64,000 nt of DNA from Scandinavium manionii. Lineage in GTDB: Bacteria; Pseudomonadota; Gammaproteobacteria; Enterobacterales; Enterobacteriaceae. The DNA lies in contig NZ_JALIGC010000038.1 of NCBI RefSeq assembly GCF_024764775.1, positions 372,001 to 436,000 of the forward strand, given 5' to 3'. A program made the translations under genes and the position numbers. Shown here piece after piece: positions 34,553-44,074 of this stretch. Within the stretch, counting starts at the first letter, position 1; each line of letters begins with the position of its first letter. The notes under the pieces were generated by a model. The model saw only the letters and a program-made list of their open reading frames with translations. It made no database searches and was not told the DNA's origin.

Positions 34553-35845
34553 ATGCAAACAGGATCAGTGGCAGCAGGGGCGCACAAACGTGCGTTGATC
34601 GCCGGTTCAATTGGCAATTTCATCGAATGGTATGAGTTTGCCGTTTACGGCTTTCTGGCGACGGTAATTGCCAAAAACTTCTTTCAGCTCGAAGGAGAGG
34701 CGCCGATTACCGGGCTTATCCTCACCTATGCGGCATTCGCCGTAGCCTTTTTCTTCCGCCCGCTGGGCGCCGTCGTTTTCGGCCGACTGGGCGACCGCAT
34801 CGGGCGTAAACCGACGTTGATTCTGGTGCTGGTAATGATGACGCTGGCAACCACCGCGATTGGCCTCGTGCCGGTGTACGCCACAATCGGCGTCACCGCG
34901 CCGTTACTCTTAACCGTGCTGCGCATTTTGCAGGGCCTTTTCGCAGGCGGAGAATACGGTGGGGCCGTGTCGTTGATGACCGAGTTTGCGCCAAAAGGTA
35001 AACGCGGGCTGTACGGCGCGTGGCAATCCTTCACCGTTGCGCTGGGTTTGCTAGCGGGCGCGGGTATCGTGGCACTGATGTCTGCCATCCTCAGCCCTGA
35101 AGCAATGCTCGACTGGGGCTGGCGCGTGCCGTTCTTTTTAGCGCTGCCGATGGGCGGTGTGGCGCTTTGGCTGCGGATGAATATGGAAGAAACGCCAAGT
35201 TTCGTCCGTCAGCAGAAAACGGATGCGGTTCCAGTCAAAGCCAGCACCTCTGGTACCTTTAAAGCGATTGTTATCGGCATTGGCCGTCTGATGGTGTGGT
35301 CTGCTGCGGGTTACACCTATCTGGTAATCATGCCTTCCTACCTACAATCTGCGCTGCATACCGGGTTTAACCAGGCGCTGCTGATTGCGGTGATTTCTAA
35401 TATTGGTTTTGCGGTGACCATTCTTCCGTCGGGCATGCTTAGCGATAAAATTGGGCGCCGCATGCTGATGGTGCTCGCCGCGGTATTACTGCTGGTTCTC
35501 GCCCTGCCGTTGCTGAAAATTTTGCAGGCGGAATCCAGCACGCTACTGGTCAAAGGACTGGTCGTGTTTATTGCGGGTGGTCTGGTAGGGATGTTGGCCG
35601 GGCCTGGGCCTGCCATGCTGTCTGAGATGTTCCCAACCAAAGTGCGTTATACCGGACTTGGGCTGGCGTATTCACTTTCCAATGCCATTTTCTCTGGCTG
35701 CGCTGGGCTGATTATTACCGGGCTGATTAAGCAGACGGGTAATCTCGATATTCCGGCGTATTACGTGATGGCTACGGCAGTGGTGAGTATTGTGGCATTG
35801 ATGACGCTGAGAAAGGATGACCATCTGCGGTCACTGGATGAGTAA
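34553..35845 (+). CDS. MHS-family metabolite:H+ symporter (MFS)
   Basis: 430 residues with 12 membrane segments. The MHS signature is clear: GSIGNFIEWYEFAVYGF near the N-terminus, GRLGDRIGRKPTL in the loop after segment 2, and RILQGLFAGGEYGGA. Relatives carry osmolytes, dicarboxylates, shikimate or aromatic acids (ProP, KgtP, ShiA, YhjE). It lies between aidB and rlmB where E. coli has yjfC-yjfMLKJI. The substrate cannot be told. Divergent from aidB. Confidence 0.85.
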   Translation: MQTGSVAAGAHKRALIAGSIGNFIEWYEFAVYGFLATVIAKNFFQLEGEAPITGLILTYAAFAVAFFFRPLGAVVFGRLGDRIGRKPTLILVLVMMTLATTAIGLVPVYATIGVTAPLLLTVLRILQGLFAGGEYGGAVSLMTEFAPKGKRGLYGAWQSFTVALGLLAGAGIVALMSAILSPEAMLDWGWRVPFFLALPMGGVALWLRMNMEETPSFVRQQKTDAVPVKASTSGTFKAIVIGIGRLMVWSAAGYTYLVIMPSYLQSALHTGFNQALLIAVISNIGFAVTILPSGMLSDKIGRRMLMVLAAVLLLVLALPLLKILQAESSTLLVKGLVVFIAGGLVGMLAGPGPAMLSEMFPTKVRYTGLGLAYSLSNAIFSGCAGLIITGLIKQTGNLDIPAYYVMATAVVSIVALMTLRKDDHLRSLDE

Positions 35846-35850
35846 ACAAA

Positions 35851-35917
35851 CTGCCCGGCGGAACTACGCTTGCCAGGCCTACGGATTGGAGGCCGGGTAA
35901 ACGTAGTGCCGCCAGGC
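35851..35917. repeat. REP/BIME-like palindromic repeat
   Basis: GCCCGGCGG-AACTACG and its inverted counterpart CGTAGT-GCCGCCAGGC flank a CCAGGCCTAC/GGAGGCCGGG core, the pattern of a pair of inverted REP units between the convergent MHS gene and rlmB. Confidence 0.65.
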
Positions 35918-35925
35918 ATTCAATA

Positions 35926-36657
35926 TCAACTTCTCTGGCGCACGGCTTCAAACAGGCAAATACCGGTGGCGACAGACACATTCAGTGAAGACACACTGCC
36001 CGCCATCGGAATGCTGATCAGCTCATCGCAGTGCTCACGAGTCAGGCGACGCATGCCTTCACCTTCCGCCCCCATCACCAGCGCCATACGGCCAGCCAGC
36101 TTGCTCTGATACAGCGTGTGGTCGGCTTCACCAGCGGTACCCACAATCCAGATGTTCTCTTCTTGCAACAGACGCATAGTACGTGCCAGGTTGGTCACAC
36201 GGATCAACGGCACATTTTCTGCAGCACCACAGGCCACTTTCTTCGCCGTCGCATTGAGCTGTGCAGAACGATCGCGCGGAACAATCACCGCGTGCACACC
36301 CGCAGCGTCTGCGCTACGCAGACAAGCACCGAGGTTGTGCGGATCGGTCACGCCATCGAGGATCAGCAGGAATGGGTTCTCGAACTGGCTCAGCAGATCC
36401 GGCAGATCGTTTTCCTGATACTGTCGACCCTCTTTTACGCGCGCGATGATCCCCTGATGCACAGCACCTTCGCTCTTCTCGTCAAGATACTGGCGGTTCG
36501 CGACCTGAATCACCACACCCTGGGCTTCCAGCGCATGGATAAGCGGCAGAAGGCGTTTATCTTCGCGGCCTTTCAGGATAAAGACTTCCTGAAAACGCTC
36601 GGGTGCACGCTCGAGAAGGGCCTGCACCGCGTGGATGCCGTAAATCATTTCACTCAT
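35926..36657 (-). CDS. rlmB: 23S rRNA (guanosine-2'-O)-methyltransferase RlmB
   Basis: 243 residues, E. coli length. SpoU/TrmH (SPOUT) family; methylates the 2'-O of G2251 of 23S rRNA. An N-terminal substrate-binding domain precedes the trefoil-knot domain with LDGVTDPHNLGACLR, VMGAEGEGM and SIPMAGSVSSLNVSVA. The ATG at 36657 aligns with E. coli; the longer frame upstream is not conserved. Third gene of the nsrR-rnr-rlmB group. Confidence 0.96.
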   Translation of the reverse strand: MSEMIYGIHAVQALLERAPERFQEVFILKGREDKRLLPLIHALEAQGVVIQVANRQYLDEKSEGAVHQGIIARVKEGRQYQENDLPDLLSQFENPFLLILDGVTDPHNLGACLRSADAAGVHAVIVPRDRSAQLNATAKKVACGAAENVPLIRVTNLARTMRLLQEENIWIVGTAGEADHTLYQSKLAGRMALVMGAEGEGMRRLTREHCDELISIPMAGSVSSLNVSVATGICLFEAVRQRS

Positions 36658-36689
36658 GAATGGTACTCGTAAATGGTTAATCGTTGATC

Positions 36690-36786
36690 CCCTCACCCCG
36701 GCCCGCTCCCCAAAGTGGCAAGAGAGAAAACCCAGATTGCTCCGGGCATTCTCCTCGCCCTTTTAAGGAGAAGGACAGCGTGAGGG
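36690..36786. repeat. palindromic intergenic repeat between rnr and rlmB
   Basis: Ends in CCCTCAC and GTGAGGG and contains an inner hairpin TCTCCT...AGGAGA. It resembles enterobacterial intergenic repeats and would fold in the rnr-rlmB transcript. Confidence 0.45.
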
Positions 36787-36792
36787 TAAAAA

Positions 36793-39246
36793 TTACTCGG
36801 CGACTTTCTTTTTCGACGCGCGTTTAGCTTTGGTCGCGGTGGCGATTTTAAGCGTTTTTTCAGACGGTTTTTTGGCTTTCTTACCCGCCGCGTCTTTCTT
36901 CGCTTTTGGCTTCGGTTTCGCCTGGCCTTTATCGCCGCGGAATGCGCTATCCGGCTCGAAGTTCACCTTTTTACCCGCCTGGCGGCGACGGTTTCCAGGC
37001 TTCGCGCCGCCCGGTTTCTTCGCTTTTTCACGCTCGGTTTTACCGACGTTACGCGGACCACGTTCGCTGGAGATCAGCGAGAAGTCAATTTTGCGCTCGT
37101 CCATGTTGACCGCTTCCACGCGAACTTCCACGCGGTCGCCCAGACGGTAAGTCTGGCCGCCGGATTCGCCAATCAGACGCTGGCCAACCTGGTCGAAACG
37201 GTAGTAATCGTTGTCGAGGGAAGACACGTGCACCAGGCCGTCGATGAACAAGTCGCTTAGACGTACGAAGAAGCCGAAGCCTGTCACGCTGGCGATAACG
37301 CCAGGGAACACGTTGCCGACCTGATCCTGCATGAAGTCACACTTCAGCCAGTCGGAGACTTCACGGGTCGCTTCATCGGCACGGCGTTCAGTCATCGAAC
37401 AGTGCTGGCCCAGTTGCAGCATCTCTTCCATGCTGTAGTGCCAGCCGCCGGTGTCGGTAGAATTGCCTTGATGCCCCTCATCTTTCGCCAGCAGATATTT
37501 AATGGCACGGTGCAGCGAAAGATCAGGATAACGACGAATCGGCGAGGTGAAGTGCGCGTAAGATTGCAGCGCCAGACCGAAGTGACCGCGGTTTTCCGGG
37601 TCATATACCGCCTGTTTCATCGAGCGCAGCAGCATCGTTTGCAGCATCTCGTGATCCGGGCGATCTGCGATGGAAGTCAGCAGCTCGGCATAATCGCGCG
37701 GCTCAGGCTTATTGCCACCCGGCAGCTCCAGGCCCAGCTCTGCCAGAACGGTGCGGAAAGAGGTGATCGCCTCTTCGGTTGGCTTATCGTGAATACGGAA
37801 CAGCGCAGGCTCTGATTCTTTCTCGACGAAACGCGCCGCCGAAATATTCGCGAGGATCATGCACTCTTCGATCAGTTTATGGGCATCGTTACGCTGAGTT
37901 TGTTCAATGCGCTCAATGCGGCGCTCGGCGTTGAAGATAAACTTCGCTTCTTCGCTTTCAAACGAGATCCCGCCACGTTCAGCACGGGAGACATCCAGCA
38001 CTTTGTAGAGGTTGTGCAGTTCTTCGATATGCTTCACCAGCGGGGAGTACTGCTCACGTAGCTCCTGATCGCCCTGCAAAATGTGCCAGACCTTGTTATA
38101 GGTCAGGCGCGCATGGGAGCTCATTACCGCTTCGTAGAATGTATAACTCGTCAGGCGCCCTTTTGCTGAAATGGTCATTTCACAGACCATGCACAGTCGG
38201 TCAACCTGCGGGTTCAGGGAGCACAGACCGTTGGACAGTACTTCCGGCAGCATCGGGACAACCTGCGACGGGAAGTACACCGAGGTGCCGCGGTTGCGGG
38301 CTTCGGTGTCCAGCGCAGTTGGCGGACGCACGTAATAGCTTACGTCAGCAATCGCCACCCACAGGCGCCAGCCGCCACCGCGTTTCTTCTCACAGAACAC
38401 GGCGTCATCGAAGTCACGGGCATCTTCACCATCAATGGTCATCAGCGGCAGATCACGCAAATCTACACGGCCTATTTTCGCTTCTTCCGGTACCTGTTCT
38501 TTCAGGTTCGCAATCTGTTTTTCAACTTCTGGCGGCCAGACGTACGGAATTTCATGGGTACGCAGCGCCATGTCCACGGCCATGCTGGTGCCCATGTTAT
38601 CGCCCAGCACTTCGACAATTTTACCGATGGCTTTCGTGCGGCGGGTCGGGCGCTGAGTCAGCTCAACCACCACCACAAAGCCCATCCGCGCGCCCATCAG
38701 TTCTTCAGGCGGGATGAGGATATCAAAGCTCAGACGGCTGTCGTCCGGCACCACAAAGCCGATGCCTGCATCGGTAAAGTAGCGACCAACGATTTGCCCG
38801 GTTCTTGGCTCAAGCACGCGAACGATGCGCGCTTCACGACGGCCTTTACGATCGGCCCCCAGCGGCTGCGCCAGGACCTGATCGCCGTGCATACACATTT
38901 TCATCTGTTCAGATGAAAGATAGAGATCGTCTTTACGCCCTTCGACGCGCAGGAAGCCAAAACCATCACGGTGACCGATGACTTTACCTTTCAGCAGATC
39001 AAGGCGTTCCGGCAGCGCGTAGCACTGACGGCGAGTGAAAACGAGTTGCCCGTCGCGCTCCATGGCGCGCAGGCGTCGACGCAGGGCTTCCTGCTGTTCT
39101 TCACCTTCGATTTTCAGCTCTGTTGCCAGTTCGTCTCGGCTGACCGGTTTTTCGCGTTTAGTAATGAAATCGAGGATGAATTCCCGGCTAGGGATAGGGT
39201 TCGCGTATTTTTCAGCTTCGCGTTCCTGGAAAGGATCGTGTGACAT
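36793..39246 (-). CDS. rnr: exoribonuclease RNase R
   Basis: 817 residues (E. coli 813). Processive 3'-5' exonuclease that degrades structured RNA, including rRNA and tmRNA-tagged messages. Order: N-terminal helix-turn-helix (about 1-80), two cold-shock domains (about 80-250), RNB domain with the catalytic aspartates in DGEDARDFDDAVF (about 270-282), S1 domain (about 640-725) and a Lys-rich C-terminal tail (about 735-817). It follows nsrR with an ERIC element in between. Confidence 0.97.
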   Translation of the reverse strand: MSHDPFQEREAEKYANPIPSREFILDFITKREKPVSRDELATELKIEGEEQQEALRRRLRAMERDGQLVFTRRQCYALPERLDLLKGKVIGHRDGFGFLRVEGRKDDLYLSSEQMKMCMHGDQVLAQPLGADRKGRREARIVRVLEPRTGQIVGRYFTDAGIGFVVPDDSRLSFDILIPPEELMGARMGFVVVVELTQRPTRRTKAIGKIVEVLGDNMGTSMAVDMALRTHEIPYVWPPEVEKQIANLKEQVPEEAKIGRVDLRDLPLMTIDGEDARDFDDAVFCEKKRGGGWRLWVAIADVSYYVRPPTALDTEARNRGTSVYFPSQVVPMLPEVLSNGLCSLNPQVDRLCMVCEMTISAKGRLTSYTFYEAVMSSHARLTYNKVWHILQGDQELREQYSPLVKHIEELHNLYKVLDVSRAERGGISFESEEAKFIFNAERRIERIEQTQRNDAHKLIEECMILANISAARFVEKESEPALFRIHDKPTEEAITSFRTVLAELGLELPGGNKPEPRDYAELLTSIADRPDHEMLQTMLLRSMKQAVYDPENRGHFGLALQSYAHFTSPIRRYPDLSLHRAIKYLLAKDEGHQGNSTDTGGWHYSMEEMLQLGQHCSMTERRADEATREVSDWLKCDFMQDQVGNVFPGVIASVTGFGFFVRLSDLFIDGLVHVSSLDNDYYRFDQVGQRLIGESGGQTYRLGDRVEVRVEAVNMDERKIDFSLISSERGPRNVGKTEREKAKKPGGAKPGNRRRQAGKKVNFEPDSAFRGDKGQAKPKPKAKKDAAGKKAKKPSEKTLKIATATKAKRASKKKVAE

Positions 39247-39280
39247 AGCGGTTCCTCCGTTGTCAGCTCCGGTGAAGTAA

Positions 39281-39408
39281 TATACCCGTCATACTTCGCG
39301 TTGCATGTGCGTTGGCTACGTCCGCTCACCCCAGTCACTTACCTGAGTGAGCTCCTGAGGGATTCCCGGACTTGCCGCCTTCCTGCGACGCGAATTATTT
39401 AGGGTATA
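39281..39408 (-). repeat. ERIC (IRU) element between nsrR and rnr
   Basis: 128 bp ending in the inverted pair TATACCC / GGGTATA. The core (AGTCACTTACCTGAGTGAGC, CTCACC and GTTGGCTACG) matches the ERIC/IRU consensus. It lies inside the nsrR-rnr transcription unit. Confidence 0.85.
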
Positions 39409-39410
39409 GA

Positions 39411-39836
39411 TCACTCCACCAGCAATAATTTATAAAGCGGTTGATTCTCTTCAACCAAATCGGCCAGGGTGTAGTTATCCAGTTCCTTGAGAAAACTGTT
39501 TACGGCCTCAGACAGTGCCTGTTTCAAACGACAGGCGGGCGTAATGTGGCAAAAGTCGCTGCTGCAGTTCACCAGCGACAAGGGTTCGAGTTCGCGAACC
39601 ACGTCACCAATAATAATCGTGCGTGCCGGTTTCCCCAGACGAATGCCACCGTTTTTTCCGCGTACGGCGTCGACGAAGCCTGCACGGCTTAGCTGGTTGA
39701 TAATTTTAACCATATGATTACGGGACACACCATAGACCTCTGTTACCTCAGAGATATTGGTCATTCGACCGTCCGGCAGCGATGCCATATAGATTAGCGC
39801 ACGCAATCCGTAATCGGTGAAACTCGTTAACTGCAC
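39411..39836 (-). CDS. nsrR: nitric-oxide-sensing repressor NsrR
   Basis: 141 residues, E. coli length. Rrf2-family winged helix (about 1-75) with the [Fe-S]-binding cysteines C91, C96 and C102 in NCSSDFCHITPAC. Nitrosylation of the cluster relieves repression of NO-defence genes. A perfect NsrR palindrome lies before ytfE at 17149-17171. First gene of the nsrR-rnr-rlmB unit. Confidence 0.96.
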   Translation of the reverse strand: MQLTSFTDYGLRALIYMASLPDGRMTNISEVTEVYGVSRNHMVKIINQLSRAGFVDAVRGKNGGIRLGKPARTIIIGDVVRELEPLSLVNCSSDFCHITPACRLKQALSEAVNSFLKELDNYTLADLVEENQPLYKLLLVE

Positions 39837-39866
39837 ATCAACCTCAACGCAGGGAATAAAGACAGA

Positions 39867-39992
39867 AATACGCTAAATCATTCAGGTTGCATCGCGGCGG
39901 CAACTGAGTGAGCCCAGGGAGCTTACACAAGTAAGTGACCGGGGTGAACGAAGGCAGCCAACAAAGAGGCAGCTTGAATGATGACGCGTATT
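39867..39992 (+). repeat. ERIC (IRU) element between nsrR and purA
   Basis: 126 bp with ends AATACGC / GCGTATT and the ERIC core GGAGCTTACACAAGTAAGTG followed by ACCGGGGTGAACGAAGGCAGCCAACA. Orientation is opposite to the other ERIC copies of the window. Confidence 0.85.
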
Positions 39993-40060
39993 TACATTGA
40001 TGATAAACCAGCCAGCCATGCAGCGGTTAATTTATTTAAGCGGGAGAAGGTGGAAAGCAA

Positions 40061-40088
40061 GAACAAGGGGCGCCTTGAAAGCGCCCCT
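40061..40088 (-). terminator. purA terminator
   Basis: On the reverse strand AGGGGCGC / GCGCCCCT form the stem with a short loop, followed by TGTTCTTG. It lies 8 bp after the purA stop. Confidence 0.7.
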
Positions 40089-40095
40089 GACATGA

Positions 40096-41394
40096 TTATG
40101 CGTCGAACGGGTCGCGCAGGATCATGGTTTCATTACGGTCCGGACCGGTTGAAATGATATCAACAGGAACGTCGGTCAGTTCTTCGATACGTTTGATGTA
40201 GTCCAGCGCTGCCTGCGGTAAGCCGCTGCGCTCTTTCACGCCAAAGGTGGTCTCAGACCAGCCCGGCATGGACTCATAAATCGGCTCGATACCTTCCCAG
40301 TCGTCGGCTGCCAGCGGAGTGGTCGTCACTTCGCGGCCATCCGGCATACGGTAGCCAATACAGATTTTCACTTCTTTCAGACCATCCAGAACGTCCAGTT
40401 TGGTCAGGCAGAAGCCAGAAAGGGAGTTGATCTGTACGGCACGGCGTACGGCAACCGCATCCAGCCAGCCACAACGACGACGGCGACCGGTGGTCGCACC
40501 AAACTCGTTACCCTGCTTGCAGAGGAACTCGCCGGTTTCGTCGAACAGCTCGGTTGGGAACGGACCTGCACCTACACGGGTAGAGTAAGCTTTGATGATG
40601 CCCAGCACGTAATCAACGTAACGCGGACCCAGACCGGAACCTGTCGCCACGCCACCTGCGGTGGTGTTGGAGGAAGTCACGTACGGATAGGTACCGTGGT
40701 CGATGTCCAGCAAGGTGCCCTGGGCACCTTCGAACATCACGAAATCACCACGCTTGCGCGCCTGATCCAGCAGATCAGAAACGTCAACAACCATCGCGGT
40801 CAGGATGTCGGCCACAGCCATGACATCATCCAGCACTTTCTGGAAATCAACGGCTTCAGCTTTGTAGTAGTTCACCAGCTGGAAGTTGTGATATTCCATT
40901 ACTTCTTTCAGTTTATCGGCGAAGGTCGCTTTGTCGAACAGGTCGCCAACGCGCAGGCCACGACGGGCCACTTTATCTTCATACGCAGGGCCGATACCAC
41001 GACCGGTAGTACCGATAGCTTTCGCACCGCGCGCTTTTTCACGAGCAACGTCCAGCGCAACATGATAATCAAGGATCAACGGGCATGCTTCAGAGAGCAG
41101 CAGACGTTCGCGAACCGGGATACCACGGTCTTCCAGTTCTTTCATCTCTTTCATCAGCGCAGCAGGAGACAGCACAACACCGTTACCGATGATGCTGGTC
41201 ACATTGTCGCGAAGAATGCCTGATGGAATAAGATGGAGGACGGTTTTTTCACCGTTGATTACGAGAGTATGGCCTGCGTTGTGACCGCCCTGGTAGCGTA
41301 CAACATATTTAGCCCGTTCAGTCAGAAGATCAACGATCTTCCCTTTACCTTCGTCACCCCATTGGGTGCCCAGTACGACGACGTTGTTACCCAT
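40096..41394 (-). CDS. purA: adenylosuccinate synthetase PurA
   Basis: 432 residues, E. coli length. Condenses IMP and aspartate using GTP to make adenylosuccinate for AMP synthesis. P-loop-like GDEGKGK at 13-19, catalytic histidine in GGHNAGHT, and the base-recognition NKID-type TKLDVLDG near residue 330. It stands apart from yjeT by 102 bp that include a promoter and a PurR-like site. Confidence 0.98.
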   Translation of the reverse strand: MGNNVVVLGTQWGDEGKGKIVDLLTERAKYVVRYQGGHNAGHTLVINGEKTVLHLIPSGILRDNVTSIIGNGVVLSPAALMKEMKELEDRGIPVRERLLLSEACPLILDYHVALDVAREKARGAKAIGTTGRGIGPAYEDKVARRGLRVGDLFDKATFADKLKEVMEYHNFQLVNYYKAEAVDFQKVLDDVMAVADILTAMVVDVSDLLDQARKRGDFVMFEGAQGTLLDIDHGTYPYVTSSNTTAGGVATGSGLGPRYVDYVLGIIKAYSTRVGAGPFPTELFDETGEFLCKQGNEFGATTGRRRRCGWLDAVAVRRAVQINSLSGFCLTKLDVLDGLKEVKICIGYRMPDGREVTTTPLAADDWEGIEPIYESMPGWSETTFGVKERSGLPQAALDYIKRIEELTDVPVDIISTGPDRNETMILRDPFDA

Positions 41395-41400
41395 TTTTCA

Positions 41401-41430
41401 AAATCACCGTTTGCTTAAAAAAGGATTCTA
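41401..41430 (-). promoter_or_regulatory. putative PurR site and -10 element of purA
   Basis: On the reverse strand AAGCAAACGGTGATTT (41401-41416) matches the left half of the PurR operator (ACGCAAACG-TTTGCGT) well and the right half weakly. TAGAAT just upstream (41425-41430) is a plausible -10; no good -35 is seen. purA is PurR-controlled in E. coli. Confidence 0.45.
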
Positions 41431-41496
41431 CCATCGCTTTTTCAGAGATACAGCACTTTTTCCAGGCAAAATCTGACAAGAGCGACTAAGACCTTG

Positions 41497-41694
41497 TCAG
41501 GCCATCGCTTTCGTCAACATGTAGTAGATGACGACGCCTGCAACCACAAGACCCCCACCAAAACGACGTAAAATATGATCCGGAAGTTGCGATAAAGCCG
41601 CGACCATTTTCCGCCAGGCCTGTGGATAGAGCATCGGGCCGAGGCCTTCAAGGACTAACACCAGCGCAAGCGCCAGCCAAATCGTTGAGTTCAT
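41497..41694 (-). CDS. yjeT: YjeT, DUF2065 small inner-membrane protein
   Basis: 65 residues with two hydrophobic segments (about 3-21 and 43-62). DUF2065 proteins are conserved between hflC and purA in enterobacteria; their function is unknown. It follows hflC after 68 bp that contain a hairpin terminator. Confidence 0.88.
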   Translation of the reverse strand: MNSTIWLALALVLVLEGLGPMLYPQAWRKMVAALSQLPDHILRRFGGGLVVAGVVIYYMLTKAMA

Positions 41695-41711
41695 GATTCA
41701 TCCTGATAAAA

Positions 41712-41741
41712 GAAAACCACCGTCAATGCGGTGGTTTTTTA
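41712..41741. terminator. hairpin between hflC and yjeT
   Basis: AAAACCACCG / CGGTGGTTTT stem with a 6-nt loop; the reverse strand ends in TTTTCTTTT, which fits a terminator after hflC, and the forward strand has TTTTTT. Confidence 0.6.
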
Positions 41742-41762
41742 CTAAATCGACTGCCCGAGAGT

Positions 41763-42767
41763 TTAACGCGTTGCGCTGCTCGGCGTCTTCATGTAACGGA
41801 AGAAATCGCTTTCCGGACTGAGCACCATCACGTCTTGTCCAGAATTGAAGCTCGCCTCATACGCACGCAGGCTACGGATAAAGGCGTAGAAATCCGGATC
41901 CTGACTGAAGGCATCAGCAAACAGTTTCGCTGCTTCTGCATCGCCTTCACCGCGGGTGATGCGCCCCTGACGCTCAGATTCTGCCAGCGTTTTCGTCACT
42001 TCATAATCGGCTGCTGCACGCAGTTTTTCTGCTTCTTCCTGACCTTGTGAACGGTGGCGACGGGCAACCGCTTCACGCTCAGCGCGCATACGGTTGTAAA
42101 TCGCTTCCGACACCTCCGCCGGCAGGTTGATTTGCTTGATGCGAACATCAACCACTTCAATCCCTAATGCCGCCATGCTGTTCGGGTTGATCACCGGCAC
42201 TTTGCCGTTGGTTTCCGCAACTACACGTTCTGCTGCTTCAGCGATAGCGCTGTCTGCTGCAGGCGTGGCCACTTCGTCATCACCGCCGGAAGAACCGGAG
42301 TTCAGCGCGTCACGCACTTCGATGGTCAGACGACCACGGGAATCGGTCACGATGTCTTTCACATCCAGACGACCAATTTCAGAACGCAGACGGTCAGAGA
42401 ACTTACGTTTCAGCAGCACCTCTGCCTGGGAGACGTCACCGCCGCCAGTCGCCAGATAGTAACGGCTGAAATCGCTGATACGCCATTTGATGTAGGAATC
42501 AACGATCAGGTCTTTCTTCTCTTTGGTGACGAAGCGATCGGCCTGGTTGTCCATGGTCTGAATGCGCGCATCCAGCGTTTTAACGGATTCAATAAACGGC
42601 ACTTTAAAGTGCAGACCTGGCGCGTACACCAGCGGTTTATTTTCATCGTCACGAACGACTTTACCAAATCGCAGCGTGATACCGCGCTCACCCTCTTTCA
42701 CCACAAATACTGACGTGTAGAGGCCTACCAGCACGATGATAATTAACGCAATTACTGATTTACGCAT
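41763..42767 (-). CDS. hflC: HflC, subunit of the FtsH-modulating HflKC complex
   Basis: 334 residues (E. coli 334). N-terminal membrane anchor (about 4-22; VIALIIIVLVGLYTSVFVV) followed by an SPFH/prohibitin domain in the periplasm and a coiled-coil segment. With HflK it forms a large cage around the FtsH protease in the inner membrane. It starts 3 bp after hflK. Confidence 0.96.
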   Translation of the reverse strand: MRKSVIALIIIVLVGLYTSVFVVKEGERGITLRFGKVVRDDENKPLVYAPGLHFKVPFIESVKTLDARIQTMDNQADRFVTKEKKDLIVDSYIKWRISDFSRYYLATGGGDVSQAEVLLKRKFSDRLRSEIGRLDVKDIVTDSRGRLTIEVRDALNSGSSGGDDEVATPAADSAIAEAAERVVAETNGKVPVINPNSMAALGIEVVDVRIKQINLPAEVSEAIYNRMRAEREAVARRHRSQGQEEAEKLRAAADYEVTKTLAESERQGRITRGEGDAEAAKLFADAFSQDPDFYAFIRSLRAYEASFNSGQDVMVLSPESDFFRYMKTPSSATR

Positions 42768-42769
42768 CG

Positions 42770-44047
42770 TTATTCCCCCTGACGCTGGTAGTCGTTACGC
42801 TGCGCATTCGCACGGCGTTGGTCCATGATATTGTCATCGCTTGATGCCGGTGCATTGCTATTGCTGCTGGCGCTGCTGCTCGAACTGGAGGCAGGTGGCA
42901 GGCGCAACAGGCTGTTGGCGCCACTGCTGTCATTCTTTTTTGCAGGTGCGGCACTGCCACCTTTCAGCATCTGGTCAAGCGGCAGAACCATCAGGTTGCC
43001 CCCTTTATCATTGACCAGCACTTTACGGGTATGGCTCAGCACTTTTTCCATGGTTTCGATATACAGACGTTCACGGGTAATTTCCGGTGCAGCTTTATAC
43101 TCAGGGAGCAGTTTTGAGAAGCGAGCCACTTCACCCTGTGCTTCCAGGACAGTCTGCGTTTTATACGCACGCGCTTCTTCGAGAATACGCTGCGCCTGAC
43201 CGTTCGCACGTGGCTGAACTTCGTTGGTGTACGCTTCGGCTTCACGGATGTACTGCTGCTCGTTCTCACGGGCAGAAATCGCATCATCAAATGCGGCTTT
43301 CACTTCTTCCGGCGGACGTGCGGCCTGGAAGTTGACGTCCAGAAGGGTGATACCCATGTTGTACGGCTTGATGGTCTCTTCCAGCTCACGCTGGGTATCG
43401 CTACGAATAACGGTACGACCTTCCGTCAGAATACGGTCCATGGTGTATTTACCGATAACCCCACGCAGGGCGCTGTCGGTTGCCTGACGCAGGCTGTCAT
43501 CCGGGCTGGTGACGCTGTACAGATATTTCTGTGGATCGGTGATGCGGTACTGTACGTTCATTTCAACGCGCACCACGTTTTCATCCGAGGTCAGCATCAC
43601 ACCGGAAGCCGCGAGTTCACGAACGGCTTCCACGTTGACCGGAGTGACTTCATCGACAAATGTCGGCTTCCAGTTCAGACCTGGCTCAACCAGATGACTG
43701 AACTTACCGAAGCGCGTCACAACGCCGCGTTCTGCTTCTTTAATGGTGTAGAAACCGCTCGCCGCCCAGATGATGACCACAGCCGCGGCAGCGATGCCCA
43801 CGATGCGTCCACCCATTGGCGCGCGCGGCCCTTGAGAAGAATTATTACTGCCGCCGCCTGAACCACCTTTACCGCCGCCTAAACCACCGAGCTTTTTACT
43901 CAGCTTGCGGAAGATATCATCCAGATCAGGGGGCCCCTGATCGCGACCACCTTTGTTTCCATTTCCCCCAGAGTTGCCGCCTTGATTATTGCTGCTTCCC
44001 CACGGGTCGCGGTCTTGTCCGTTATTACCGGGCTGATTCCACGCCAT
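42770..44047 (-). CDS. hflK: HflK, subunit of the FtsH-modulating HflKC complex
   Basis: 425 residues (E. coli 419). A Gly/Asn-rich cytosolic N-terminus (about 1-75), a membrane segment (about 80-98; IVGIAAAAVVIIWAASGFY), an SPFH domain and a Ser/Asn-rich C-terminus. The extra residues are in the low-complexity tails. It pairs with HflC. An ERIC element separates it from hflX. Confidence 0.96.
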   Translation of the reverse strand: MAWNQPGNNGQDRDPWGSSNNQGGNSGGNGNKGGRDQGPPDLDDIFRKLSKKLGGLGGGKGGSGGGSNNSSQGPRAPMGGRIVGIAAAAVVIIWAASGFYTIKEAERGVVTRFGKFSHLVEPGLNWKPTFVDEVTPVNVEAVRELAASGVMLTSDENVVRVEMNVQYRITDPQKYLYSVTSPDDSLRQATDSALRGVIGKYTMDRILTEGRTVIRSDTQRELEETIKPYNMGITLLDVNFQAARPPEEVKAAFDDAISARENEQQYIREAEAYTNEVQPRANGQAQRILEEARAYKTQTVLEAQGEVARFSKLLPEYKAAPEITRERLYIETMEKVLSHTRKVLVNDKGGNLMVLPLDQMLKGGSAAPAKKNDSSGANSLLRLPPASSSSSSASSNSNAPASSDDNIMDQRRANAQRNDYQRQGE

Positions 44048-44074
44048 GTATATGCTCCATATTTGTTATGCGGT

